Positions 1 to 8,278 of a DNA stretch of 44,437 bases are shown here, in pieces. Below the pieces are notes generated by a model. That model searched no databases and had not been told where the DNA came from. It worked only from the letters and a program-made list of their open reading frames with translations. The DNA is from Armatimonadota bacterium (GTDB taxonomy: Bacteria; Armatimonadota; JAAZEB01). Within the stretch, counting starts at the first letter, position 1. Each line of letters opens with the position of its first letter. A program made the translations under genes and the position numbers. Location of the stretch: assembly GCA_012512265.1 (NCBI GenBank), contig JAAZEM010000212.1, positions 1 through 44,437 on the forward strand. Direction: 5' to 3'.

Positions 1-231
1 CATGATGTCGTAGATGATCCGCTGCGAGTCCTGGGGCGTAACCCGGGCGTAGTTCATCGCCGTGAGCTGACCATCTACCCGAAGGATGGGCGGCACACCC
101 ACGACAAGGTGCATGTCCGAGGCATCTTTTTCGACCGCCTTGCGCAGCAGGTCATCCAGATGCACGCTGTCAAGGGGAATCTGCGTGCGGCTGGCAGGAG
201 CCTGAGCCGCCTGGTTCCTGACGTCAGACAA
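1..231 (-). CDS. pilT: Type IV pilus retraction ATPase PilT (N-terminal part, runs off window)
   Basis: The first 77 residues are visible; the rest lies beyond the left edge. The protein starts at a TTG (229-231) preceded by a GGAAAGGA ribosome site 6-7 bases upstream. After a short polar leader the sequence has the PilT N-terminal signature: LDDLLRKAVEKDASDMHL, then VGVPPILRVDG. PilT is the hexameric cytoplasmic ATPase that depolymerises type IV pili to power twitching; the Walker motifs would be outside the window. It lies downstream of pilB on the same strand, the usual pilB-pilT order, but with an unusually long 462 bp gap. The family call is firm; the start is fairly firm. Confidence 0.88.
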   Translation of the reverse strand, partial: MSDVRNQAAQAPASRTQIPLDSVHLDDLLRKAVEKDASDMHLVVGVPPILRVDGQLTAMNYARVTPQDSQRIIYDIM

Positions 232-693
232 GGCTAGTCCTTTCCTGCGCGGCGGGGAGCGCATTCACTCCGTCTATACCGCTCAGCCATACCGTGAAGC
301 TGTGAATCCAGAGACCAAACAAGGGAGCGCTCCGCCCCCCAGTGTCAGGCGCGCGAGCACCTGACCCGTACACCCACGCTCCCTGCGAATTCACTCCACA
401 GGGGAACAGAGGCCATCACAGCCCCTGTTGCATAGCCGGGCCCCCCACTGGGTTGTGCTGCCCGGACCCGGCCATCGGTTCTGGTCGCCGGGGCCTCGGC
501 GCACCAGTGTCAGAGACACATCCCGACAGGGCGGCTCGTGCCGATCACCCGCCGCGGCAGTCAAGGCGAATCCGAAACCGCTTCTCCCCTGCGTCGCCCG
601 CCAGGGGATCGGCTCCGCGGTCCGCGCGAGGAGCTTGCGGCCCACTCTCTTTGCCCAGGGGGCACACCTCGATCGACCTGGGTTCTCGCAGGC
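232..693. other. 462 bp pilB-pilT intergenic region, no convincing gene
   Basis: I see no convincing gene. The small reading frames have no ribosome site and no family resemblance. It holds two pairs of short direct repeats (GCGNATTCACTCC at about 261 and 386; CAGTGTCAG at about 342 and 505). It also has a GGAGCGCTCC palindrome near 325 and a weak CCCAGG/CCTGGG hairpin (654-682) just after the pilB stop. A TATAGA (273-278, minus) could be a -10 for pilT but has no good -35. The length suggests a long pilT leader or an unrecognised RNA. Confidence 0.4.
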
Positions 694-2484
694 TCAGCTA
701 GTGTGACCCGCCGTGAAGACGACGCGCAGAACCTCTTCGACGGTGGTGATTCCCTCGAGAGCCTTCATCATCCCGTCCTCGCGGAGCAGCTTCATCCCGT
801 TAGCTCGGCCAGCTTCGCGAATCTCCGAGAGCGGCGCTCGGCGCACCACCAGGTCGTTGATCTCGTCGTTCATCAGCAGCATCTCGTGGATGCCCGTGCG
901 GCCCTTATATCCGGTGTGCCGACAATTCTCGCACCCCTTGCCACGGTAGAAGGTGATCGGCGGGCCATCCGGGTCCTGCTTGACCCCAAGTCGGGCCACT
1001 GCGTCCGGCGGAGGCGTGTAGGGCACTTTGCATTCAGGGCAGATGCGACGCGCAAGACGCTGAGCCAACACACCAATCAGCGAGGCCGAGATCAGGAACG
1101 GCTCCACGCCCATATCGACCAGACGCGTGACTGCGGAGGGCGCGTCATTGGTGTGCAGCGTGGAGAGCACCAGGTGGCCCGTCAACGAAGCCTCAATTGC
1201 CGTCTCAGCCGTCTCCAGGTCGCGGATCTCACCTACCATGATGATATCCGGGTCCTGGCGCAGGAAGGAGCGCAGACCGGCAGCGAACGTGAGGCCCGCC
1301 TTTCGGTTCACCTGCACCTGGCTGATGCCCGGCAGCTGATACTCAACCGGGTCCTCGATGGTGATGATGTTCTTCTCCACCGAGTTGATCTTGTTCAAAA
1401 TGGAATACTGCGTGGTCGTCTTTCCCGAGCCCGTCGGTCCGGTGGAGAGGATCATCCCGTTTGGCTGGACGATGACCGATTCGAGCTGCGCCAGCGTCTC
1501 CGGGTAGAAGCCGAGCTTGTTCAGGCCGATCATGACGCTACTCTTATCGAGAATACGCATGACCGCCTTCTCCCCGAAGACTGTCGGGAGAATCGAAACG
1601 CGGAGGTCGTAATCCTTGCCACCGTAGGTAATCCCGATACGGCCGTCCTGAGGGATGCGGCGCTCCGCGATATTCAGGTCGGACATAATCTTGATGCGGG
1701 AAAGCAACGGTGGCTGGATGTACTTGGGAAGCTGCATCACCTCGTGGAGGACGCCATCGATGCGGTAGCGGACGCGCGTGAAGCGGGCGCCCGGCTCGAT
1801 GTGGATATCCGAACACCCGTCCTTGATCGCCTGCTGGATGATGGCATTCACCACGCGGATGATCGGCGCCTTGTTGGCATCCTCATCGGCGCCCGCAGGC
1901 AGCTCTTCCACTTCCTGGTTGGCGCCCAAACCAGCCAGGTCTTTGAGTGCCGCCTGCCCATCCGCCAGCGGGTTGGCCGAGGCAACGGAGACCGGCGGGG
2001 CTGCCGCAGGCGCGGCGGCCTGGCTCTCGCTCGTCTCCGCCTCATCGCTACCGTAGTAGCGCGCAATCGCTTCCTCAATGTCACCCGGCGTCGCCAGCGC
2101 GGCCACCACCTGCATTCCCGTCACCAGCTTAAGGTCATCGAGCGCGATGACGTTTGACGGGTCTTTCATCGCCACGAAGAGCTTCTGCCCAAGCTTCTGC
2201 ACGGCGACCAGGTCGTAGCGCTGCGCCAGTTCCTTTCGGACGAGGCGAACGGCCTCCTCGTTGACCTTGAATTGGGCCAGATCCACGAAAGGAACGCCCG
2301 CCAATTCGGCCTGCGCCTTGGCAACATCCTTCTCCTTGGCGAAGCCCTGTTCCACGATCACCCGGCCGATATCGCCCCGGCGACCGGAGTTCACCCAGAC
2401 ATCCTGGGCCTGTCGGTACTGTTCCGGGGAGATCACTTTGAGCTCGACGAGCCGCTCACCTACGTTCTTCTTGGCCATTACCAT
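694..2484 (-). CDS. pilB: Type IV pilus assembly ATPase PilB
   Basis: This is the cytoplasmic ATPase that drives type IV pilus extension. The 596 residues show a GspE/MshE N-terminal domain (about 1-150, with KNVGERLVELKVISPEQY). An Ala/Pro-rich linker (about 155-200) leads into the ATPase core: SDIHIEPG, Walker A GPTGSGKTTT, Walker B DIIMVGEIRD and a His box STLHTND. A zinc-binding tetracysteine pair (CPEC and CENC) lies near the C-terminus. The length is normal for PilB. The start is ATG at 2484 or the in-frame ATG at 2478; neither has a strong ribosome site. It has its own promoter upstream (2575-2603), separated by hairpins from aroE, and pilT follows. Confidence 0.96.
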   Translation of the reverse strand: MVMAKKNVGERLVELKVISPEQYRQAQDVWVNSGRRGDIGRVIVEQGFAKEKDVAKAQAELAGVPFVDLAQFKVNEEAVRLVRKELAQRYDLVAVQKLGQKLFVAMKDPSNVIALDDLKLVTGMQVVAALATPGDIEEAIARYYGSDEAETSESQAAAPAAAPPVSVASANPLADGQAALKDLAGLGANQEVEELPAGADEDANKAPIIRVVNAIIQQAIKDGCSDIHIEPGARFTRVRYRIDGVLHEVMQLPKYIQPPLLSRIKIMSDLNIAERRIPQDGRIGITYGGKDYDLRVSILPTVFGEKAVMRILDKSSVMIGLNKLGFYPETLAQLESVIVQPNGMILSTGPTGSGKTTTQYSILNKINSVEKNIITIEDPVEYQLPGISQVQVNRKAGLTFAAGLRSFLRQDPDIIMVGEIRDLETAETAIEASLTGHLVLSTLHTNDAPSAVTRLVDMGVEPFLISASLIGVLAQRLARRICPECKVPYTPPPDAVARLGVKQDPDGPPITFYRGKGCENCRHTGYKGRTGIHEMLLMNDEINDLVVRRAPLSEIREAGRANGMKLLREDGMMKALEGITTVEEVLRVVFTAGHTS

Positions 2485-2574
2485 TGCCTGTCACCGCCCT
2501 GTTTATTCCATGTCTGCCGGGCCTGGGCACCCGGCATAGCATAAGAATGGAGACGCCTGGTGTGCCACAAGGGC

Positions 2575-2603
2575 ATTATACCATATCCCTGCCGAGGGTG
2601 CAA
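2575..2603 (-). promoter_or_regulatory. Promoter of pilB (TTGCAC-17-TATAAT, extended -10)
   Basis: On the minus strand, TTGCAC (2598-2603) is followed after 17 bases by TATAAT (2575-2580), with a TGG extension directly before the -10 box. The predicted transcript starts near 2568 and gives a leader of about 84 bases before the pilB ATG. It falls between the aroE terminator-like hairpins and pilB, so pilB-pilT can be transcribed separately from the upstream operon. Confidence 0.75.
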
Positions 2604-2613
2604 GAAAGGATCA

Positions 2614-2680
2614 AGGCGTTGGTCAACGCCTCTCAGGGCCGATCACAACGCCCTCGTTCTGCCCGGAAAGGCACACGAGG
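2614..2680 (-). terminator. Two hairpins between aroE and pilB, probable terminator
   Basis: Two hairpins follow the aroE stop. The first pairs CCTCGT (2652-2657) with ACGAGG (2675-2680), with an inner TGCC/GGCA pair. The second pairs AGGCGTT (2614-2620) perfectly with AACGCCT (2625-2631) around a GGTC loop. Neither has a clear U-tract. Their position just before the pilB promoter suggests they end the upstream operon. Confidence 0.45.
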
Positions 2681-2694
2681 CGCGTTCGACACCC

Positions 2695-3588
2695 TCACGG
2701 CTGAGAGAGCGCCTGTCTTAGAGCGCGCTCCATGACCGCCACTGGCGGCTGCTGGCCGGTCCAGATGCGGAACGAGGCCGCCCCCTGCAACACCAGCATG
2801 CGCAGGCCGTTCGCCGCGCGCGCGCCACGGCGCTGCGCCGCCGCCATCAGGCGCGTCACCGGGGGGTTATAGATCAGATCATAGACAAACAGGTTCGGAT
2901 GGAGACCATCCTCGGGCACCAGCAAGGGCGCGTCGGCGCGCGGGTGCATCCCCACGGAGGTGGCATTGACCAGGATCTCCGCTTCGCGGATGCACTCGCG
3001 AAGCCCGCCGGCATCCAGCGACACCCCTCGTGTCGTCTTGCACCCCCACTCGTTCCCCAGCTCCGCCAGCACCTCGGCGCGAGAGAGCGTCCGGTTGGCG
3101 ATGGTGATCGCGGACGCACCGGCGCGCGCCAGGCTCACCACGACGGAACGCGCGGAGCCCCCGGCGCCCAGCACCACCACGCGCTTCCCCGCCGGATCAG
3201 CGCCCTCGTCGCGCAACGCACCCAGGAAACCCTCGCCATCGGTAGAGTAGCCGCGCAGAACCCCTCCGTCGTTGTGGATCGTATTCACCGCGCCGACGGC
3301 GAGAGCTTCTGGATCGACTTCATCCACCAGACCCACCAGCGCCTCCTTGTGCGGGATCGTGGCGTTCACCCCCACGATGCCGAGCGCACGCACCGCGCGC
3401 ACCGCGTCCGGCAGCGCCTCCGGCGAGACCTCGAAGGGAACATAGCACCAATCCATGCCCAGGTGGCGGAACGCCGCGTTGTGCATCGGGGGTGAAAAGC
3501 TGTGCCGCACTGGCCAGCCCCACACCGCCGCAATCCGCGTCGTGCCCCGCACTGTGACCGCCGCCTCAGACGGCGCGTTCTCTCGCAT
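2695..3588 (-). CDS. aroE: Shikimate dehydrogenase AroE
   Basis: NADPH-dependent reduction of 3-dehydroshikimate to shikimate in aromatic amino acid synthesis. The substrate-binding part has SFSPPMHNAAF; NATIPHKE carries the catalytic Lys and GAVNTI follows. The Rossmann part has the nucleotide-binding loop VVVLGAGGSARSV and NRT for the NADPH phosphate; NATSVGM and the C-terminal LQGAASFRIWTG are also family signatures. The ATG at 3588 is chosen because GGGGAGGAAG lies 8 bases upstream. An upstream in-frame ATG (3627) has no ribosome site and nearly touches the previous gene. It is the last gene of the ruvX-mltG-yqeG-aroE run. Confidence 0.95.
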   Translation of the reverse strand: MRENAPSEAAVTVRGTTRIAAVWGWPVRHSFSPPMHNAAFRHLGMDWCYVPFEVSPEALPDAVRAVRALGIVGVNATIPHKEALVGLVDEVDPEALAVGAVNTIHNDGGVLRGYSTDGEGFLGALRDEGADPAGKRVVVLGAGGSARSVVVSLARAGASAITIANRTLSRAEVLAELGNEWGCKTTRGVSLDAGGLRECIREAEILVNATSVGMHPRADAPLLVPEDGLHPNLFVYDLIYNPPVTRLMAAAQRRGARAANGLRMLVLQGAASFRIWTGQQPPVAVMERALRQALSQP

Positions 3589-3630
3589 ACGATCTTCCTC
3601 CCCCGGCCGGCGCGTGGCCCCGGCCATCGG

Positions 3631-4212
3631 TTACAAGGTATCGGCGCTCCTCCTCGTCTCCCTGCACTCGCGCTCCGCGGCGGGTGCCAGGGCGACGCGA
3701 TCCGCGTGAATCCCTCCCCACACCAGGCGCTCCAGTAGGCGCATGATCCGGGTGGAGATAAACTCGCGGTCGCGATTGATCGGGTTTACCAGGATGGTCA
3801 ACATGCCGGCGCGATTTCCCCCGAGCACATCGGTGAAGATCTGGTCGCCGACCACGGCTACCTGCGAGGGCGACACTCCCAGGAGCGCTGCGGCGCGCCG
3901 GAAGGCACGCCGGGAGGGCTTCGCGGCACGCGCGGTGTAGGGAATGCCGAGCTGCCGGGCCACCGGTTCCACGCGTCGCGTCGAGGAGGTGTTCGACACG
4001 ATGCACAGCTGCAGGCCAGCGCGCCGAGCGCGCTCCACCCAGGCACTCACCTCGGCACGCAGATCAAACGAGCGCCACATGACGAGCGTGTTGTCCAGGT
4101 CGAGCAGCAACGCCCGGATCCCGCGCGCGCGAAGCGCCTCGGGATCGATCTCTTGGACAGACGCAACCACGATGTCGGGCCGGCACCGCCGCCGGAGATA
4201 CGAACGTATCAT
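3631..4212 (-). CDS. YqeG-family HAD-superfamily phosphatase
   Basis: A small cytoplasmic HAD-type phosphohydrolase of the YqeG (class IIIA) family. Motif I is LLLDLDNTLV (nucleophile Asp), followed by the motif II-like IVSNTSS, a conserved Lys in AAKPSRRAF, and the acidic motif VVGDQIFTDVLGGN. About 193 residues, normal for the family. I chose the ATG at 4212 because it follows the mltG stop by 4 bases and the mltG tail (GGGGTGGGTGA) supplies a ribosome site. The longer upstream frame would overlap mltG. Close spacing on both sides indicates translation within one operon. The physiological substrate is unknown. Confidence 0.88.
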   Translation of the reverse strand: MIRSYLRRRCRPDIVVASVQEIDPEALRARGIRALLLDLDNTLVMWRSFDLRAEVSAWVERARRAGLQLCIVSNTSSTRRVEPVARQLGIPYTARAAKPSRRAFRRAAALLGVSPSQVAVVGDQIFTDVLGGNRAGMLTILVNPINRDREFISTRIMRLLERLVWGGIHADRVALAPAAERECRETRRSADTL

Positions 4213-4216
4213 TGGT

Positions 4217-5332
4217 TCACCCACCCCGCACCTTGCGGATGGCCGCCTTGTGCTCCGCGAAAGTACGCGTGAAGATGTGTCGGCCCGTCGTGCCAACCGC
4301 CACATAGAAGAGATAGCCGTGCTTTTCCGGCTTCAGCGCCGCGCGGATGCTGGCCAAGCCCGGATTGCAGATCGGCGCGGGGGGCAGCCCCGAGTTGAGA
4401 TAGGTATTGTACGGGGAATCTACCTTCAGATCCGAGTAGAGCAGGCGCTCTTTCGTCTTTCCCAGGGCGTACTGCACCGTGGCGTCGCACTCCAGGCGCA
4501 TCCCTCTTCGCAGCCGGTTCACCAAGACGCCCGCGATTCGCGCCCGCTCCTCCGTAACCCGCGCCTCTCGCTCCACCAGCGAGGCGAGCACGATCGTCTC
4601 ATCCAGGCTCAGGCCGTTGGTCCGCTCCGCGATCTCCTGCGCCAGACCACGCTCGACCTGCTGATGGAAGGAGCGCACCATGATCCGGATGAGTTCCCGC
4701 TCGGTGATAGCCCGAGGCACCTTGTACGTGTCCGGAAAGAGGTAGCCCTCCAGGTTTTTCCGAGGCACGCCATACTCGGCGCCGATCCGCATCCCGCCGC
4801 GCGTCGCCAGCGTCACGAAACGCGTCGGATCGATGAGGCGCATCTTGTGGAAGATGGCGGCGATCTCCTTGATGGTCACCCCCTCCGGCACCGTCACCCA
4901 GTACGCCTTGACGTCGCCACGCGCCAGCTTGTCCAGAATCTCCACGGGCGTCATGCTGGGGCTCAGCTCGTACTCCCCTGCTTTCAGGTGCTGAAGGTCT
5001 CCCAGCAGGCGCCCGGCCAGAAGAAACGCCGTCCGGTTCCGAATCAGCCCCCGTTCATGCAGGCGGTCGGCGATCCGGCGCGCGCCCCAGTTGCGGGGGA
5101 TCTCCACGATCACAACCTTCTTCTCGTCCGTGGAGACCGGCATCAGCGTCCAGACGCCGAAGTAGCCGGCGCCAGCAAGCGCGGCGAGCAGGGCGATGGC
5201 AACCGCGAGCCGACGCCAGATGGATTGACGGCGTGGCGCTGCTGGATCCGCCTCCGTCTCTGCCGGCAGCCCGGATGGGGTTGGTTCCGGTAACGGAGAC
5301 TGGGCTTCGCTCTCTTGTCGCTCTTCGGACAT
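4217..5332 (-). CDS. mltG: Endolytic peptidoglycan transglycosylase MltG
   Basis: A membrane-anchored lytic transglycosylase that cleaves nascent peptidoglycan strands and limits glycan length. A Pro/Glu-rich cytoplasmic tail (1-38) precedes one membrane helix (about 41-64). A LysM-like region with VEIPRNWGARRIADRL follows, then the YceG/MltG catalytic domain. That domain has EGYLFPDTY, the catalytic Glu in ASLVEREA (about residue 254), and the terminal YNTYLNSGLPPAPICNPG signature. The ATG at 5332 has AGGAGATAGA directly upstream; an earlier in-frame TTG (5365) lacks a ribosome site. It lies 54 bp after ruvX and 4 bp before yqeG. Confidence 0.95.
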   Translation of the reverse strand: MSEERQESEAQSPLPEPTPSGLPAETEADPAAPRRQSIWRRLAVAIALLAALAGAGYFGVWTLMPVSTDEKKVVIVEIPRNWGARRIADRLHERGLIRNRTAFLLAGRLLGDLQHLKAGEYELSPSMTPVEILDKLARGDVKAYWVTVPEGVTIKEIAAIFHKMRLIDPTRFVTLATRGGMRIGAEYGVPRKNLEGYLFPDTYKVPRAITERELIRIMVRSFHQQVERGLAQEIAERTNGLSLDETIVLASLVEREARVTEERARIAGVLVNRLRRGMRLECDATVQYALGKTKERLLYSDLKVDSPYNTYLNSGLPPAPICNPGLASIRAALKPEKHGYLFYVAVGTTGRHIFTRTFAEHKAAIRKVRGG

Positions 5333-5386
5333 TCTATCTCCTACCCGCGGGGGATTACCTTCCAATGCGCTGGGATTCCGGTGCGC

Positions 5387-5845
5387 TCAGGCCCCTTCCT
5401 CCCCACGCTGGCCGCTTCGCTGCCGGGCGAGGCGTTCGGGCGAGCCAAGGTAGCTCCTCAAGATGAGCGCCGCGGCGACTGGATCGACCCGGCCACGGCG
5501 TCGCGAACGCTGCACGCCCTCGCTCATGAGGATACCCTCTGCCTCTTCCGAAGTCAACCGCTCATCATGAGTGAAGACGGGCACCTTCAGGCGCGCCGCC
5601 AGCTTCGCCGCGAACGCCTCCGCCGCGGCGGCCGCAGGCCCGTGCGAGCCATCCATATTGACGGGGAGGCCGACGACCACCTCCTCCACCGCTTCTGCTT
5701 CCACGATTCGGGCAATCGCCTCGATAACCTCCCGGTCACCGCCCTTCCGGGTCAGAACGGTGAGCGGATTGACCGTGATCTCCAGCAGGTCGCTCAGCGC
5801 GAGGCCAACGCGCTTCGTGCCATAATCTACCGCAAGGACGCGCAA
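5387..5845 (-). CDS. ruvX: Putative Holliday junction resolvase RuvX / YqgF family
   Basis: An RNase-H-fold nuclease of the YqgF/RuvX family, implicated in 16S rRNA 5' maturation and possibly Holliday junction resolution. The 152 residues start with LAVDYGTKRVGLALSD (first catalytic Asp), then VVVGLPVNMDGSHGP, HDERLTSEEAE (Glu) and RVDPVAAALIL (last Asp). All three acidic residues are present. The start is TTG at 5843-5845 with GGGAAGAG upstream; it overlaps the end of the previous gene by 19 bases, which implies translational coupling. A short Arg/Gly-rich tail extends past the usual family end. Confidence 0.92.
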   Translation of the reverse strand: MRVLAVDYGTKRVGLALSDLLEITVNPLTVLTRKGGDREVIEAIARIVEAEAVEEVVVGLPVNMDGSHGPAAAAAEAFAAKLAARLKVPVFTHDERLTSEEAEGILMSEGVQRSRRRGRVDPVAAALILRSYLGSPERLARQRSGQRGEEGA

Positions 5846-8103
5846 GCGGAGCTCTTCCCTTCTGGTGCCGGCTCGTCACTGAGCGCCAGGTAGCCGGCCC
5901 CCACTGTCACAAACGCCAACATCAAGCCGCCGGCGATAATCCCGGAATCGTTCAGCAGGAACGCCGCCACGCTTCCCGTCACTCCGGCCAGAAGCAGCGG
6001 GCGCAGCTGTATTGCCACGGCACGCACTGGCGTCGGCGGGCGTTGGCTCACGGCCAGCAGCACCGGGAGCGCCATGAAGAAGAGGCGCGTCGCTGAAGTC
6101 CGCCCGATGAGCACCTCGTTCATGTGTGCCTTGCGCGCAATCAGCGCCGTCAGCCACGGCATCCCGCCAACCTGCGCTTGCAGGGCAGCGCGGCCGACAT
6201 GCGACATCGCCTCGAGAGGCCGCAGCAGGTCGAGGCAGACGATGGCGGCAGCCGCGGCCACCAACGCGAGCGCCGGCGCGGCGATCACGCGCGCACCACG
6301 CCAGCCAGCCATCACGCCGGCCGCGACCGCCAGGGTAAACGCGGCGGTGAGCCCGCCCCCAAAGTTCGCGCCCAGCCCTGAGTAGCCGAACGTCACCGTG
6401 AGAATCGCCCCGAGAAGCGCCGTCATGGCAGGCGCGCGCGGGCCCAGCAGAGGCTGCAGCGTCGCCATCCCCACCAGCGCCAGGCCCAGGGCGATCCCAA
6501 ACATCTCATTACCAATCCCGTAGAACCGCGCTCCCTCGGTCAGCGCGTAGCTCACCATGCCTCCCAGGATCCGCCACGAGCCCTGCGTGATATCACCGAT
6601 CAAGACGCAGAGCGTCAACGCCGCGATCCAGGCCGGCGGCCGCACTCGGGGCACTACGCGTCCCAACGATCCCGCGCTGGCGGCCACCACACCCACACCC
6701 ACCGCCAGGCGCAACAGGTATTCCCCCAGGGTATCCGCCGCAAAACCCGAGACCAGCAGGGCGCCCGCTGGCAGTGAGAGCGCGCAGATCTGGACGCCCC
6801 GCACCGCTGCCTCGGCCCAGGCTGGCGCGCGCCGGCGTACGGCCCGCAGGTCCAGCAGCAGCGGTCCAAGGAAAACCGCCGGCCCTATGAGAACCGCCCA
6901 CGACCGGAAGACGCGGAAGCGCAAGCGCGCCACGCGACGCGTGCGCTCGTCCATCCATCGGAGGTAAGCGCCCGGATCCGGTTCGGGCACTACCGAGAGC
7001 GGAGCGCCAGTAGCCCCGGGCAGCGCGCCAGCGCCCAGCAGGCCCGCCAGTGTGACCGGGAGATCGGCGTTGGCCACCAACCCCGGCCGGCGTGTCGTCG
7101 CGGAACGCAGGAGACCGTGCCCCCATCCGGTGCCGACGATGAAGAGCGGTGTCAGCACCTGCTCCGTCGCCGAGGGGGCCACCGGCGGCGCAGGTGAGAG
7201 AAGGATAAAGGTGGTTTGCCCCGGATCGATGCGCGCGCGCAGGGCCCCCACCAGCGTATCCAGGCGGGCAAGCGCCGCTGCGCGTGCCGCAGCAGCAGCC
7301 TCCGGTAGCATCTCATCCTGGCAGGCCGCCAGTCGCGAAGTGTCGCCAAACTCGATCGCCACCACATCGGCGCGTTTTGCCACCCGTTCGAAGGCGGCCA
7401 CGGTTGCCGGCACGTCTACGCACACGCCCCCGGGCGCGTCGGGAGCCACCGCCAGAGTACCCGGGCCCACATCGCCCATCGAGACGACGCCGCGCGTGTC
7501 CATCAGCAAGGCCAGAAGTTGCCGGCGCGGCCAGCGTGGAAGGTCGGCATTCCCGATGCACGCCGTGCGCTTGCCAGCGTTCCGGAGAGCCTCGCCCAGA
7601 GCCCCCGGGCGCGCCTCCGGGTTGGAGTAGAGTGAGAGGCGCTCGCGCTCGCGGCAGTAGAGCGCTCCCCGTGGCAGCGGGCGTCCGGTGGCGACCCAGA
7701 ACGCGGCAGCATCCTCCAAATCTCCGCCTCCACGCCAGCGCACGGAGCCCTCGTACTGCACCCAAGAGCCAGCGCCCAAAGCCACATAGGCGCTTTCCGG
7801 GAGACTGCTCAGCATGAAGCGCGTGCAGATCAGACCCGATGCCGCCTCGCGGCGCAACCGCGCCAGGTTCGGTCCCGGATACTCCCAAAGGTCAGCGCGC
7901 TCCAACCGGTCGGCAACAACGAGGACCACCTGCGCGGCGCGCGCCCGCGGTGGGAGCAACAGGAGCAGCGCGCAGCAGGCGACCAGCAGGCGAAGGGCCC
8001 GTCTGAGGGGGAGCCTTCGTGCCGGAGGGGCGCCCCAGAACGCGCTTGAGCAGAACCGTTGCGCATCCGACACGTTTCTTCTGGCCTCCGACGCCAATTT
8101 CAT
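5827..8103 (-). CDS. Polytopic membrane protein with alkaline-phosphatase-like ectodomain
   Basis: I cannot name a characterised homologue. About 758 residues: a basic N-terminus and hydrophobic signal segment (about 37-52, ending ARA-A). Then comes a periplasmic alkaline-phosphatase-superfamily-like domain (about 57-345) with VVLVVADRL (metal Asp position), LPESAYVALGAGSW and VVAIEFGD. Where active enzymes have an S-D-H-G metal motif this one reads LLSPAPPV, so activity is doubtful. GTGWGHGLLRSATTRRPG and ADLPVTLAGLLG close the domain. The C-terminal half has about ten membrane helices. The longer frame reaching 8433 runs antisense into the Lon-like gene and is rejected; ATG 8103 lies just below a TATAAT box. 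It overlaps ruvX, so it may act in envelope biogenesis (inference). Confidence 0.75.
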   Translation of the reverse strand: MKLASEARRNVSDAQRFCSSAFWGAPPARRLPLRRALRLLVACCALLLLLPPRARAAQVVLVVADRLERADLWEYPGPNLARLRREAASGLICTRFMLSSLPESAYVALGAGSWVQYEGSVRWRGGGDLEDAAAFWVATGRPLPRGALYCRERERLSLYSNPEARPGALGEALRNAGKRTACIGNADLPRWPRRQLLALLMDTRGVVSMGDVGPGTLAVAPDAPGGVCVDVPATVAAFERVAKRADVVAIEFGDTSRLAACQDEMLPEAAAAARAAALARLDTLVGALRARIDPGQTTFILLSPAPPVAPSATEQVLTPLFIVGTGWGHGLLRSATTRRPGLVANADLPVTLAGLLGAGALPGATGAPLSVVPEPDPGAYLRWMDERTRRVARLRFRVFRSWAVLIGPAVFLGPLLLDLRAVRRRAPAWAEAAVRGVQICALSLPAGALLVSGFAADTLGEYLLRLAVGVGVVAASAGSLGRVVPRVRPPAWIAALTLCVLIGDITQGSWRILGGMVSYALTEGARFYGIGNEMFGIALGLALVGMATLQPLLGPRAPAMTALLGAILTVTFGYSGLGANFGGGLTAAFTLAVAAGVMAGWRGARVIAAPALALVAAAAAIVCLDLLRPLEAMSHVGRAALQAQVGGMPWLTALIARKAHMNEVLIGRTSATRLFFMALPVLLAVSQRPPTPVRAVAIQLRPLLLAGVTGSVAAFLLNDSGIIAGGLMLAFVTVGAGYLALSDEPAPEGKSSACASLR

Positions 8104-8112
8104 GTCATGCCC

Positions 8113-8121
8113 ATTATAGCA
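8113..8121 (-). promoter_or_regulatory. Extended -10 promoter, near-leaderless
   Basis: TATAAT (8113-8118, minus strand) is preceded by TGC, giving a perfect extended -10 element, TGCTATAAT. No good -35 lies at the proper distance. The -10 box ends only 9 bases before the ATG at 8103, so the transcript would carry a leader of just 2-3 bases or none. Confidence 0.65.
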
Positions 8122-8278
8122 TACGTCTCCTAGCTGGGGAAGACGGTCAACGCATCGAGGGCTTCCTTGGCTCCCCCGCAGTGACGGGACCGCGGCGGGC
8201 CGGCAAGTTTGGCGTCGTGGCTTCCGGGCAAAAAACGTGAAGGCGCTGGAATGGCCAAGATACCAGGAGGGAGGGGGT

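Noticed and set aside
232..480. A cyclic-di-GMP riboswitch upstream of pilT
   Set aside because: Checked the minus strand for the GEMM core; neither the GGGACGCAAAG-like segment nor its tetraloop-receptor partner is present.
391..645. 84-codon minus-strand frame between pilB and pilT
   Set aside because: No ribosome site, no family resemblance, mixed composition.
538..2157. 539-codon plus-strand open frame opposite pilB
   Set aside because: Entirely antisense to a clear pilB, with His/Arg-rich composition typical of a GC-rich shadow frame and no ribosome site.
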